The notes beneath the pieces were generated by a model. It ran no database searches, was not told the DNA's origin, and saw only the letters and a program-made list of their open reading frames with translations. Below, piece after piece: positions 56,291 to 64,000 of a DNA stretch of 64,000 bases; within the stretch, counting starts at the first letter, position 1, and each line of letters starts with the position of its first letter. The stretch comes from Neisseria montereyensis (GTDB taxonomy: Bacteria; Pseudomonadota; Gammaproteobacteria; Burkholderiales; Neisseriaceae). The translations under genes were made by a program, and so were the position numbers. Location: NCBI RefSeq assembly GCF_024834045.1, contig NZ_JANUXW010000008.1, positions 43,246 through 107,245 on the forward strand, read 5' to 3'.

Positions 56291-57277
56291 ATGCAAAATA
56301 GCACATCTGAATTTTTGAAGCCTCGTCAAATTGATGTGGATACTCTCTCGTCTACTCGTGCTAAAGTATCTATGCAGCCTTTTGAGCGTGGTTTCGGACA
56401 CACTCTTGGTAATGCTTTGCGTCGTATCTTACTGTCATCCATGAATGGTTTTGCCCCTACTGAAGTTGCAATTTCCGGTGTCTTGCATGAATACTCTACA
56501 GTTGATGGTATGCAAGAGGATGTTGTTGATGTTCTTTTGAACTTGAAAGGTGTAGTTTTTAAACTGCATGGACGTACTCAAGTTCAGTTAACTTTAAAAA
56601 AATCAGGTCCGGGTGTTGTGTTGGCAAGCGATATCAGCTTGCCACATGATGTAGAAATTATTAATCCTGAACATGTGATTTGCCATTTATCTGACAACGG
56701 TCAGATTGAAATGGAAATTAAAGTTGAACAAGGTCGTGGGTATCAATCTGTCTCAGGACGTCGCATTATACGTGACGAAGGCAAACAAATTGGTGCAATT
56801 CAGTTGGATGCTAGCTTTTCACCAATTAATCGAGTTAGTTTTGAAGTTGAACCTGCCCGTGTTGAACAACGTACGGATTTGGATAAATTGGTTTTGGATA
56901 TTGAAACCAACGGTTCTATTGAGCCGGAAGAAGCTGTGCGTAGTGCTGCGCGTATTTTAATTGATCAAATGTCTATTTTTGCAGATTTGCAAGGAACACC
57001 TGTGGAAGAGGTTGAGGAAAAAGCACCTCCAATCGATCCAATTTTGTTGCGTCCTGTAGATGATTTGGAATTGACTGTACGGTCGGCAAATTGCTTGAAA
57101 GCTGAAGATATTTATTATATTGGTGATTTAATCCAGCGTACTGAAACAGAGCTTCTGAAAACACCTAATTTAGGTCGTAAATCTTTGAATGAGATTAAAG
57201 AAGTGTTGGCGTCAAAAGGTTTGACGTTAGGGTCTAAATTAGAAGCTTGGCCACCTGTCGGATTGGAAAAGCCGTAA
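56291..57277 (+). CDS. rpoA: RNA polymerase alpha subunit
   Basis: A 328-residue subunit that assembles RNA polymerase and contacts activators. The N-terminal dimerisation domain (about 1-235; [19 protein letters not shown]) and the C-terminal domain (about 250-328; [37 protein letters not shown]) are complete. Confidence 0.98.
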   Translation: MQNSTSEFLKPRQIDVDTLSSTRAKVSMQPFERGFGHTLGNALRRILLSSMNGFAPTEVAISGVLHEYSTVDGMQEDVVDVLLNLKGVVFKLHGRTQVQLTLKKSGPGVVLASDISLPHDVEIINPEHVICHLSDNGQIEMEIKVEQGRGYQSVSGRRIIRDEGKQIGAIQLDASFSPINRVSFEVEPARVEQRTDLDKLVLDIETNGSIEPEEAVRSAARILIDQMSIFADLQGTPVEEVEEKAPPIDPILLRPVDDLELTVRSANCLKAEDIYYIGDLIQRTETELLKTPNLGRKSLNEIKEVLASKGLTLGSKLEAWPPVGLEKP

Positions 57278-57301
57278 GTTTGAACATTAAAGGATTATGA
57301 C

Positions 57302-57679
57302 ATGCGTCATCGTAATGGTAATCGTAAATTAAATCGTACAAGTAGCCATCGTGCTGCAATGTTGCGTAATATGGCTAATTCATTATTGAGCCATGAAACT
57401 ATTGTAACTACTCTGCCTAAAGCTAAAGAGTTGCGTCGTGTTGTAGAGCCGCTAATTACTTTGGGTAAAAAACCTTCCTTGGCTAATCGCCGTTTAGCTT
57501 TTAACCGTACACGCGACCGTGATGTGGTGGTAAAATTATTCGATGACTTAGGTCCTCGTTTTGCTGCCCGTAATGGTGGTTATATCAGAATCTTGAAATA
57601 TGGATTCCGCAAAGGTGACAATGCACCTTTGGCACTGGTTGAATTGGTTGATAAAGCCGCTGAGGTTGTTTCTGAATAA
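57302..57679 (+). CDS. rplQ: 50S ribosomal protein L17
   Basis: A 125-residue protein. [20 protein letters not shown] and [18 protein letters not shown] are diagnostic. Last gene of the block, followed by a terminator. Confidence 0.98.
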   Translation: MRHRNGNRKLNRTSSHRAAMLRNMANSLLSHETIVTTLPKAKELRRVVEPLITLGKKPSLANRRLAFNRTRDRDVVVKLFDDLGPRFAARNGGYIRILKYGFRKGDNAPLALVELVDKAAEVVSE

Positions 57680-57719
57680 TGATATTTAAAATATTATTTT
57701 AGATATTATGTTTAAAACT

Positions 57720-57753
57720 GCTTGATAAAATAAAGTTTATCAAGCGGTTTTTA
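57720..57753 (+). terminator. Intrinsic terminator after rplQ
   Basis: GCTTGATAAA and TTTATCAAGC around six bases, followed by GGTTTTTAT. Confidence 0.88.
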
Positions 57754-57831
57754 TATTTTGTAGAATTATTTTATTATTGATTTTAGCTTTTAGTTTCAAA
57801 TTAAGTTTTTAGTTTGGGTACGCGTGAAAGT

Positions 57832-57868
57832 ATTAAAGCGGATAAGTCACTTACTTATCCGCTTTAAT
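57832..57868. terminator. Hairpin between rplQ and parE
   Basis: ATTAAAGCGGATAAGT and its perfect complement (57853-57868) around five bases. It can end either strand; for parE it lies 75 bases after the stop codon. Confidence 0.75.
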
Positions 57869-57942
57869 ATCAAAAAGGTAAAAGATTAGCTATATTTTTA
57901 TTAGGAAATTGGTTTAACGGCTGCTTGGTAATCTTCAAAATA

Positions 57943-59925
57943 TTAAATATCAACTTCTGCCGTATCTCCCTCTGCTTCCATCCAAGCACGGCGGCTGGCG
58001 GCTTCGCCTTTGCCCATAAGTTTGGTAAAAATATGCTGTGTTTGCTCATATGCGGCTATGGGGATTTTGACTTGTAGCAGCCGGCGGGTATCCGGATGCA
58101 TGGTGGTGTCTTTAAGCTGGTCGGGATTCATTTCACCCAAGCCTTTAAAGCGGCTAATAGAATAGGCTGTTTCTTTAACGCCTTCTTTTTGTAGACGCTC
58201 CAATATGCTGTCTAATTCGGCCTGATCAAGTGCATATAATTTACGCGCCGGTTTGCTTTTTCCTTGCGCATTGACATCTACTCTAAATAAAGGTGGTTGC
58301 GCAACGTAGATATGGCCGTCTGAAACCAGTTTGGGGAAATGTTTGTAAAACAGAGTCAGTAGCAATACTTGGATATGTGAGCCGTCGACATCAGCATCCG
58401 AGAGAATGGCGATTTTGCCATAACGCAGGCCGCTTAAATCGGGATTGTCATTTTCATTATGTGGATCAACACCGATGGCAACGGCAATATCATGGATTTC
58501 GGTATTGCCAAATAGTTGGTCTTGATGAACTTCAAAGCTGTTTAGCACTTTGCCGCGTAAAGGCAGGATGGCTTGGGTGGCTTTATCGCGTGCGAGTTTG
58601 GCCGAACCGCCGGCTGAGTCGCCCTCAACCAAGAAGAGTTCATTTTCGCGGATATCTTCACTTTCGCAATCGGTGAGTTTGCCCGGTAAGACAGCAACAC
58701 CGCTGCCTTTTTTCTTCTCGATTTTTTTGACCGAACGCATACGGGCTTGTGCCTGCTTGATAGCTAGTTCGGCAATTTTCTTACCGGTTTCGATATTTTG
58801 ATTCAGCCATAGTTCTAGCGGGTCGCCGGAAACGGCAGCCACCAGTTTTAATGCATCGCGGTTGGTGAGTTTATCTTTGGTTTGTCCTTGAAATTGCGGA
58901 TCCAATACCCGGGCGGATAAAACGAAGGCAACACGGCTGAACACGTCATCACTTTGTACTTTCACACCACGCGGTAAGAGATTATGGTGATTGATAAAAT
59001 TGCTAACAGCTTGGAATACGGCTTGCTTTAATCCCGCTTCGTGGGTGCCGCCTAACGGTGTGGGAATCAGGTTGACATAGCTTTCATTATTGGATGAACC
59101 TTCTTCCAGCCAAGTTAAGGCAAAAGCCGCACCTTCGCCTTTGCTGAAATCTGTATCGTGGCCGTCTGAAATATAGTTTTCCGACGAAAATACCGGTACG
59201 GCTTCTTGTGCTTCGCTGATTAAATCTGCCAAATAGCTTTTTAAACCGTTAGGGTAGTGCCAAGTTTGGATATTTTTATCTGCTTGCCCTTTAACAGGTC
59301 GGATGAGTGACACGGTCACGCCGGGAAGTAGTACGGCTTTGGCGCGCAGCAGGCGTTCCAGTTCGGGAATACTGTATGACGGGCTTTCAAAATATTGACT
59401 GTCCGGCCATACCCTCACTTCGGTACCGCTGTTTTTAACGGCACATTTACCGATTTCTGTAAGCGGTTCGATAACATCGCCGCCGGCAAAAACGATGCGG
59501 TAGATTTTACCTTCGCGCTTGACCGTAACTTCCAAACGTTTGGAAAGGGCATTGGTCACCGATACGCCCACACCGTGCAGACCGCCTGAAAATGCATAGG
59601 CACTGTCGCCATCTTTTTTATTGAACTTACCACCGGCATGCAGGCGGGTGAAAACCAGCTCGACAACGGGTAACCCTTCGGTAGGATGCAGGCCGACCGG
59701 AATCCCGCGCCCGTTATCGGATACGGACAGCGAACCGTCTTCATGGATTTCTACTTTGATTTCCGTTGCAAAGCCGCCCAGTGCTTCATCGGCGGCATTG
59801 TCGATAACTTCTTGGCAGATGTGGGTAGGATTTTCCGTACGGGTGTACATGCCCGGACGTTCTTTTACCGGTTCCAAGCCTTTGAGTACGGTGATGCTAG
59901 ATTCGCTGTATCGGGATGTGGTCAT
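57943..59925 (-). CDS. parE: DNA topoisomerase IV subunit B
   Basis: ATPase subunit that decatenates chromosomes together with ParC. The 660 residues show the GHKL ATPase domain (EVIDNAADEALGGFA, SDNGRGIPVGLHP, FSGGLHGVGVSVTNALS), the transducer domain, and the TOPRIM domain (LFLVEGDSAGGSAKLARD, ILSDADVDGSHI). The length, without the GyrB insertion, separates it from gyrB. Two DUS copies lie inside the gene (near 58314 and 59160). Confidence 0.95.
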   Translation of the reverse strand: MTTSRYSESSITVLKGLEPVKERPGMYTRTENPTHICQEVIDNAADEALGGFATEIKVEIHEDGSLSVSDNGRGIPVGLHPTEGLPVVELVFTRLHAGGKFNKKDGDSAYAFSGGLHGVGVSVTNALSKRLEVTVKREGKIYRIVFAGGDVIEPLTEIGKCAVKNSGTEVRVWPDSQYFESPSYSIPELERLLRAKAVLLPGVTVSLIRPVKGQADKNIQTWHYPNGLKSYLADLISEAQEAVPVFSSENYISDGHDTDFSKGEGAAFALTWLEEGSSNNESYVNLIPTPLGGTHEAGLKQAVFQAVSNFINHHNLLPRGVKVQSDDVFSRVAFVLSARVLDPQFQGQTKDKLTNRDALKLVAAVSGDPLELWLNQNIETGKKIAELAIKQAQARMRSVKKIEKKKGSGVAVLPGKLTDCESEDIRENELFLVEGDSAGGSAKLARDKATQAILPLRGKVLNSFEVHQDQLFGNTEIHDIAVAIGVDPHNENDNPDLSGLRYGKIAILSDADVDGSHIQVLLLTLFYKHFPKLVSDGHIYVAQPPLFRVDVNAQGKSKPARKLYALDQAELDSILERLQKEGVKETAYSISRFKGLGEMNPDQLKDTTMHPDTRRLLQVKIPIAAYEQTQHIFTKLMGKGEAASRRAWMEAEGDTAEVDI

Positions 59926-59951
59926 AGCTGGTAATTATTTTTCATTTCAAA

Positions 59952-59997
59952 GTTTCAGACGGCCTTGAATGGTTTATATGGTATAGGCCGTCTGAAT
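59952..59997. repeat. Inverted DUS pair upstream of parE
   Basis: TTTCAGACGGCC and GGCCGTCTGAA are about 20 bases apart in the parE 5' region. The direction is opposite to the usual terminator form and the loop is long. Confidence 0.6.
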
Positions 59998-60083
59998 GTT
60001 TACATAATGTGGCGGATAATGCTGAGAATAGATTATGGGTTTGGATTTTAACATGGTTTGGTAAGCAGTTTGAAAAGTAGGGA

Positions 60084-60114
60084 CAGGCCGTCTGAATATT
60101 TGTCAGACGGCCTG
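60084..60114 (-). terminator. DUS hairpin after the glutathione S-transferase gene
   Basis: CAGGCCGTCTGAATATTTGT-CAGACGGCCTG halves match perfectly at the outer bases; it ends the minus-strand transcript about 20 bases after the stop. Confidence 0.8.
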
Positions 60115-60136
60115 ATTGTTTGATGAATCTATTTTT

Positions 60137-60760
60137 TTATTGTGCCGCTTGCACCGCAAGCTTTTGGTCTATGGTTTGTGCCTGTTGGAAAGCAGGGCGG
60201 GTGTAGAGGCGGTCGAAATAGGCGGTTAATATGGGGTTGGCGGGGAATACTCGGGCATATTGGGTAAACCAGGTTAATAAACCGCCGTAATAGATATCGA
60301 GTGCGCTGAAATGGTTGCCGACCATATATTCATGATTGCCGATATGTTGGCATATCATATCAAAAGCTGTATCAAAGTCGCCATAGCCGACGGCACTGCG
60401 TTGCGCTTCGTTATTTTGAATATTCCGTTGTTTATCTCGTGCCGCATATTCGAATTGAATCGAAAATAGCAGCCAACGGTAATATTGTCCGCGTTCTTCG
60501 TCGGTTGCATCGGGAATTAACTGCTTATCGGGAAACTGTTCGGCTAGGTAAGTAATAATGGCGGCTGTTTCGGTGATGATATGGTTACCGTGCCGTAGGG
60601 CGGGCACTTTGCCTAAGGGATTGATGGCAAGATATTCGGGAGATTTGATGCTTTGTTCCGATAGGGCGACGGTATCGTAACGGGCACCGCACTCTTCAAG
60701 CATCCAAAGAACATTGGTGCCGCGTGATTGGGGCATGGTATAGAGGGTAAGGTTTTTCAT
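60137..60760 (-). CDS. Glutathione S-transferase
   Basis: A 207-residue protein with the thioredoxin-like N-terminal domain (LTLYTMPQSRGTNVLWMLEE; NPLGKVPALRHGN; TETAAIITYLAE) and the all-helical C-terminal domain. The N-terminal Ser of PQSRG is the likely catalytic residue. The frame is open to an ATG at 60766, but GGAG lies exactly at the right distance for the ATG at 60760. Substrate unknown. Confidence 0.9.
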   Translation of the reverse strand: MKNLTLYTMPQSRGTNVLWMLEECGARYDTVALSEQSIKSPEYLAINPLGKVPALRHGNHIITETAAIITYLAEQFPDKQLIPDATDEERGQYYRWLLFSIQFEYAARDKQRNIQNNEAQRSAVGYGDFDTAFDMICQHIGNHEYMVGNHFSALDIYYGGLLTWFTQYARVFPANPILTAYFDRLYTRPAFQQAQTIDQKLAVQAAQ

Positions 60761-60879
60761 AGGCATCTCCGTATTGTCGGGATAGGATGGAAATCGGGTT
60801 CCGGTGGGATTACGTTTTCTGATATTGGCGATAATACGGGTATGCGGTGCCAGTTTTTGTCAGGAGTGTTTCAGACGGC

Positions 60880-61584
60880 CTAAGAATCAAAGGGTTGTAG
60901 GTTGATATTTTCTTGCCGCCGCCATTCGCCTAGTAAAATCATGTGCGGGGTTGGGTAGGGCTCCCCAATGACCGCCGCTCTGATGCGGTCGGAGCGGAAA
61001 TGGCGGAAATCCTGCCTGAGTTCGCACCATGCCGAAATCAGGCGGGTATGGTCGAAATAGCCGATGGCAAACGGCCAGACGCAGCGGTTGCTTGGCCGGC
61101 CTTTGGCATCGGTATAGTTGAAAGAGAGCTTGCGGTTGCTACGGATGGCGGCACGGGCGGTATTGAGAATATGTTGCTCGTGTTCGTCGTAGCCGCTAGG
61201 TTGTTTAACAGGGAAAAGTACCTGAGTTTCTATCAGGCCGGATAAGTTGTCGGGTAAGATATTGTGGATTTTGGTTAACACATTTTTGGCTTCTTCGCGC
61301 AGTGTGTCGTCGGTATAAGCGACTACCCAGCGCAGGCCGAGCACCAAAGCTTCGATTTCGTTTTCATTAAACATCAGCGGCGGCAATAGAAAATCTTTGT
61401 GCAAAATAAAACCGATGCCCGCTTCGGCACGAATATCCGCACCTTGCCGCCGCAGGGCTTCGATATCGCGGTACACCGTTCGGATGCTGACGGATAAAGT
61501 GTCTGCCAAAGTTTCGGCGGTAACGGGATGACGGTGGTTGCGCAATAATTGCAATAAGCTGAGTAAGCGTTCGGATCGGGTCAT
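60880..61584 (-). CDS. WYL-domain transcriptional regulator (YafY/DeoR-like)
   Basis: A 234-residue regulator. The N-terminal HTH (about 1-55; ERLLSLLQLLRNHRHPVTAE, LSVSIRTVYRDIEALRRQG) is followed by the WYL domain (about 135-210) with DHTRLISAWCELRQDFRHFR, where the usual W-Y-L is replaced by A-W-C, as is common in this group. Ligand and targets are unknown; the downstream GST gene (same strand, 119 bases away) is a candidate target. Confidence 0.85.
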   Translation of the reverse strand: MTRSERLLSLLQLLRNHRHPVTAETLADTLSVSIRTVYRDIEALRRQGADIRAEAGIGFILHKDFLLPPLMFNENEIEALVLGLRWVVAYTDDTLREEAKNVLTKIHNILPDNLSGLIETQVLFPVKQPSGYDEHEQHILNTARAAIRSNRKLSFNYTDAKGRPSNRCVWPFAIGYFDHTRLISAWCELRQDFRHFRSDRIRAAVIGEPYPTPHMILLGEWRRQENINLQPFDS

Positions 61585-61659
61585 AAAAATAGGCGATAGG
61601 GCGGGGTTGTCGGATAACGGGTATGGTAAGGCATTCTGATAATGATTTATATGGCTAAA

Positions 61660-61698
61660 CAGGCCGTCTGAAAAGAAAAACGCTTTCAGACGGCCTGA
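61660..61698. terminator. DUS hairpin after rppH
   Basis: CAGGCCGTCTGAAA and TTTCAGACGGCCTG flank a loop of GAAAAACGC; ends the rppH transcript on the minus strand. Confidence 0.8.
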
Positions 61699-61716
61699 AA
61701 GCGTTGGGGTGTTTAT

Positions 61717-62229
61717 TTATTTTTCTTGTTTGCGGGTAAATTCTTCTAAGCTTTCCAAACCACGCAAAAAGCGGGAAAGTTCGCTTAACGCGCCTTCATA
61801 TACATTACGTTTAAAATCAATTACTTCATCTATCGGCGCCCAATATTGATGCCAACGCCAACCATCAAATTCGGGGTGGCTGGTGGCACGCAGGTGAACA
61901 TCGCTTTCCCGACCGACCAAGCGCAATAGATACCAAATCTGTTTTTGCCCGCGATAAGAACCGCGCCATTCGCGGCGAACCCAATGGGAGGGAACGTCGT
62001 AGCGCAGCCAGTCGCGGGTGCGGCCTAAAATTTTAACGTGATGCGGGAGTAGGCCGACTTCTTCTAAAAGCTCACGGTACATGGCGGTTTCCGGACTTTC
62101 CCCCGGTTTGATGCCGCCTTGGGGGAACTGCCACGAATGCTCGCGCACACGTTTACCCCAGAATACTTCATTGCGGTCGTTGGTTAAGATGATGCCGACA
62201 TTGGGGCGATATCCTTCTCTATCCAGCAT
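61717..62229 (-). CDS. rppH: RNA pyrophosphohydrolase
   Basis: Removes pyrophosphate from 5'-triphosphorylated mRNA and thereby starts decay. The 170-residue protein begins [15 protein letters not shown] and has the full Nudix box [23 protein letters not shown] in two parts ([23 protein letters not shown]). The frame is open to 62295, but the start at 62229 is the family start and has GGGCGGC upstream. Confidence 0.95.
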   Translation of the reverse strand: MLDREGYRPNVGIILTNDRNEVFWGKRVREHSWQFPQGGIKPGESPETAMYRELLEEVGLLPHHVKILGRTRDWLRYDVPSHWVRREWRGSYRGQKQIWYLLRLVGRESDVHLRATSHPEFDGWRWHQYWAPIDEVIDFKRNVYEGALSELSRFLRGLESLEEFTRKQEK

Positions 62230-62358
62230 AGTTTGCCGCCCTTTGCATAAAAATTTAATCTTTAAGATTTTCCCACAATGCCGATGGTTTGACAAATTTA
62301 TCCACAGGCAGACTTGGCGGTATCAGGTGGTTTAAAGTTAATGTATCCGGCCATAAAA

Positions 62359-62391
62359 CAGGCCGTCTGAAAATGTTTTCAGACGGCCTGA
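62359..62391 (-). terminator. DUS hairpin after metK
   Basis: CAGGCCGTCTGAAAA and TTTTCAGACGGCCTG around three bases. Confidence 0.85.
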
Positions 62392-62424
62392 ATAGGATAT
62401 ATGAATAGGATTTTATTTAAAAGT

Positions 62425-63594
62425 TTATAAACCTGCCGCCGCTTTCAATACGGCTACTTTATCGGTACGCTCCCAACTGAATTCGGGTTCTTCCCGTCCG
62501 AAATGGCCGTAAGCTGCGGATTTGCTGTAAATCGGCCTTAATAAATCGAGCATTTGAACAATGCCTTTCGGACGTAGGTCGAAATGTTCGCGCACCAGTT
62601 TGATTAATTCCGCTTCGCTGAGTTTGCCGGTGCCGAAGGTATCAATGGAAATAGAGGTTGGTTCTGCAATACCGATGGCGTAAGAAACCTGAATCTGGCA
62701 TTGGGTTGCCAAGCCGGCGGCAACGATATTTTTAGCGACATAACGGCAGGCATAGGCGGCGGAGCGGTCGACTTTGGTCGGGTCTTTTCCGGAGAATGCA
62801 CCGCCGCCATGCGGCGCGGCGCCGCCGTAGGTATCGACAATGATTTTGCGGCCGGTTAAACCGCAATCACCCTGCGGGCCGCCGATTACAAATATGCCGG
62901 TCGGGTTAATCAGATATTTGGTTTCTTCGGTTAGCATGTTTGCCGGCAATACCGGCAGGATAATATGCTTTTTAACTTCGGCAATTAATTGTTCACGGCT
63001 GATATCGGGGTGGTGTTGGGTGGACAATACGACGGTATCAATACGCTTAACTTTTCCGGTTTCGCTGTCGTATACGCAGGTTAATTGCGCTTTGGCATCG
63101 GGGCGAAGCCACGGCAGCAGGCCGCTTTTGCGCACTTCGCTTTGGCGTTGCATCAGGCGGTGGCTGTAATAAATCGGGAAAGGCATTAAGGTGGGCGTTT
63201 CATCGCAGGCATAGCCAAACATTAAACCCTGATCACCGGCACCTTGTTCCAGATCTACCCCTTCGCCTTCATTAACACCTTGGGCAATATCGGGCGATTG
63301 TTCGCCGTAGTTTTGCAGCAATCGGCAGGAACTGGCGCAGAAGCCTAATTCCGAATCGTTATAACCGATACGGGAAATCGTATCGCGTGCCACTTGCTCG
63401 TAATCCACTTTAGCTGTTGTGGTGATTTCACCGGCCAAAACACATAAATCGGTAGCAACCAATGTTTCGGCGGCAACCCGTGCCGTAGGGTCTTGTGCCA
63501 GAATGGCATCTAAAATGGCATCGGAAATTTGATCGGCCACTTTATCGGGGTGGCCTTCGGAAACAGATTCCGAAGTAAACAAGTATTCGCTCAT
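62425..63594 (-). CDS. metK: S-adenosylmethionine synthetase
   Basis: Makes SAM from methionine and ATP. The 389 residues begin [21 protein letters not shown] and show [12 protein letters not shown] (about 115-126), the P-loop-like [20 protein letters not shown] and DFRGC-type [14 protein letters not shown]. Length is normal. Confidence 0.98.
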   Translation of the reverse strand: MSEYLFTSESVSEGHPDKVADQISDAILDAILAQDPTARVAAETLVATDLCVLAGEITTTAKVDYEQVARDTISRIGYNDSELGFCASSCRLLQNYGEQSPDIAQGVNEGEGVDLEQGAGDQGLMFGYACDETPTLMPFPIYYSHRLMQRQSEVRKSGLLPWLRPDAKAQLTCVYDSETGKVKRIDTVVLSTQHHPDISREQLIAEVKKHIILPVLPANMLTEETKYLINPTGIFVIGGPQGDCGLTGRKIIVDTYGGAAPHGGGAFSGKDPTKVDRSAAYACRYVAKNIVAAGLATQCQIQVSYAIGIAEPTSISIDTFGTGKLSEAELIKLVREHFDLRPKGIVQMLDLLRPIYSKSAAYGHFGREEPEFSWERTDKVAVLKAAAGL

Positions 63595-63873
63595 TTTATC
63601 GTAATGCTTTCATGAAAAAAGAAAATGTTTGTTTATGCAGCCTGTATGCGGCTGAGAAACGAATCATGGTTCAAGCCGGATAAAGAATAATCAAAATAAA
63701 AAGCCGCCTGAGAATAGGTGGATTCTTTGCCCGTACAATATTTAATTGCAGGGATTATAACAGAGATAAGAGGGTCGATTTTTAAACTTTAATGAATATT
63801 TCAGACTATTGCCGGTGGCAGTAAAATATATGTAAATAACATTTTATCAATATAAAAAAGCCGTCTGAAATAT
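63595..63873 (-). promoter_or_regulatory. metK upstream region
   Basis: No gene in 279 bases. On the minus strand CCACCT-ATTCTC-AGGCGG followed by CTTTTTATTTT (about 63695-63716 plus strand) resembles a weak terminator within the leader. I see no match to known SAM riboswitches. A half DUS hairpin (AAAAAGCCGTCTGAAATAT) ends at the IS junction. Confidence 0.4.
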
Positions 63874-64000
63874 TGATCTGACCCCCAAATCTTGGACAAA
63901 CATAAAAGCCTTTTCAGGCTGCCTTTTCGAGCTGGGTTCTGTATGCTACGGGACTCAGCTTTTTCAATTTCAAACTACATCTGTCATGATTGTAGTACCG
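63874..64000 (-). mobile_element. IS3-family insertion sequence, right end (continues beyond the window)
   Basis: The element starts at TGATCTGACCCCCAAATCTT, a TG-starting terminal repeat typical of IS3 (IS150-like) elements, and runs past the window. It contains the end of the transposase gene. It interrupts a DUS hairpin of the AAAAAGCCGTCTGAAATAT|TTTCAGACGGC type. Confidence 0.8.
63914..64000 (-). CDS. IS3-family transposase (orfB), C-terminal end (partial)
   Basis: The last 28 residues, RYYNHDRCSLKLKKLSPVAY followed by RTQLEKAA and TGA, match the C-terminus of the IS3/IS150 DDE transposase (the 'N-x-R-x-x-x-x-L-K-x-L-SP-x-x-Y' end). The stop codon overlaps AGGCAGCCTGAA, a Kingella-dialect uptake word. 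The catalytic part lies outside the window. Confidence 0.85.
   Translation of the reverse strand, partial: RYYNHDRCSLKLKKLSPVAYRTQLEKAA

Noticed and set aside
63595-63873. SAM riboswitch before metK
   Set aside because: No recognisable SAM-I, SAM-II or SAM-III core; only a weak hairpin with a T-run.
1-64000. CRISPR arrays, prophage, rRNA operons or restriction-modification genes
   Set aside because: No regularly spaced direct repeats, phage structural genes, rRNA motifs or methylase motifs were seen. DUS copies are dispersed and vary in spacing, so they are not CRISPR repeats.

Overview
The window is chromosomal DNA of a Neisseriaceae bacterium, most probably a Neisseria species. The clearest sign is the DNA uptake sequence GCCGTCTGAA. 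It occurs dozens of times, usually in the AG-DUS form AGGCCGTCTGAA, and often as inverted pairs that act as transcription terminators. Gene content fits a betaproteobacterium: a cytochrome bc1 operon, dusB-fis, a short PTS cluster without a sugar permease, and a ParE of about 660 residues. The right edge enters an IS3-family insertion sequence; no phage, CRISPR array or rRNA operon was seen.

Layout. 1-7.1 kb: tail of a probable ABC permease, fumC, cysE, yggX, a Nif3-like gene and petABC. 7.2-10.1 kb: grpE and dnaK, each behind a matching sigma-32-like promoter. 10.4-13.2 kb: a polyamine-binding lipoprotein, a YoaK-type membrane protein and a small secreted protein. 13.5-18 kb: tRNA-Leu(GAG), secG and tpiA (minus strand), then an organophosphate antiporter, aroE and mtgA. 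18-24.2 kb: an AsmA-like protein, a DAHP-synthase-like probable pseudoenzyme with a 66-residue companion, dusB-fis, and a tandem pair of six-cysteine secreted proteins. 24.2-33.8 kb: purH, rpmB-rpmG, two copies of a small secreted protein, a TerC/CBS protein, queA, the PTS genes (EIIA-Man type, HPr, EI) and hpt. 34-44 kb: an AlkB-like oxygenase, a kinase-fold protein, an S9 peptidase, acpP-fabF, a third copy of the small secreted protein, yciO, an M50 peptidase and gntK-gntP. 44.2-57.7 kb: the S10-spc-alpha ribosomal block from rplC to rplQ, without rpsJ at its head and without rpmJ after infA. 57.9-64 kb: parE, a glutathione S-transferase, a WYL regulator, rppH, metK and the IS end.

Most of the window is core metabolism and translation. 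The accessory parts deserve attention: the DAHP-synthase-like protein keeps the aromatic amino acid sensing domain but has lost every metal ligand of the catalytic barrel; the third copy of the small secreted protein family is a chimera of the other two, carried with its promoter palindrome and DUS terminator as a unit; the six-cysteine proteins are a recent tandem duplication; and the IS element sits inside a DUS hairpin while itself carrying a Kingella-type uptake word.

All assignments come from reading the sequence and from memory of the families; no database search was run. Promoter and leader calls are pattern matches only.
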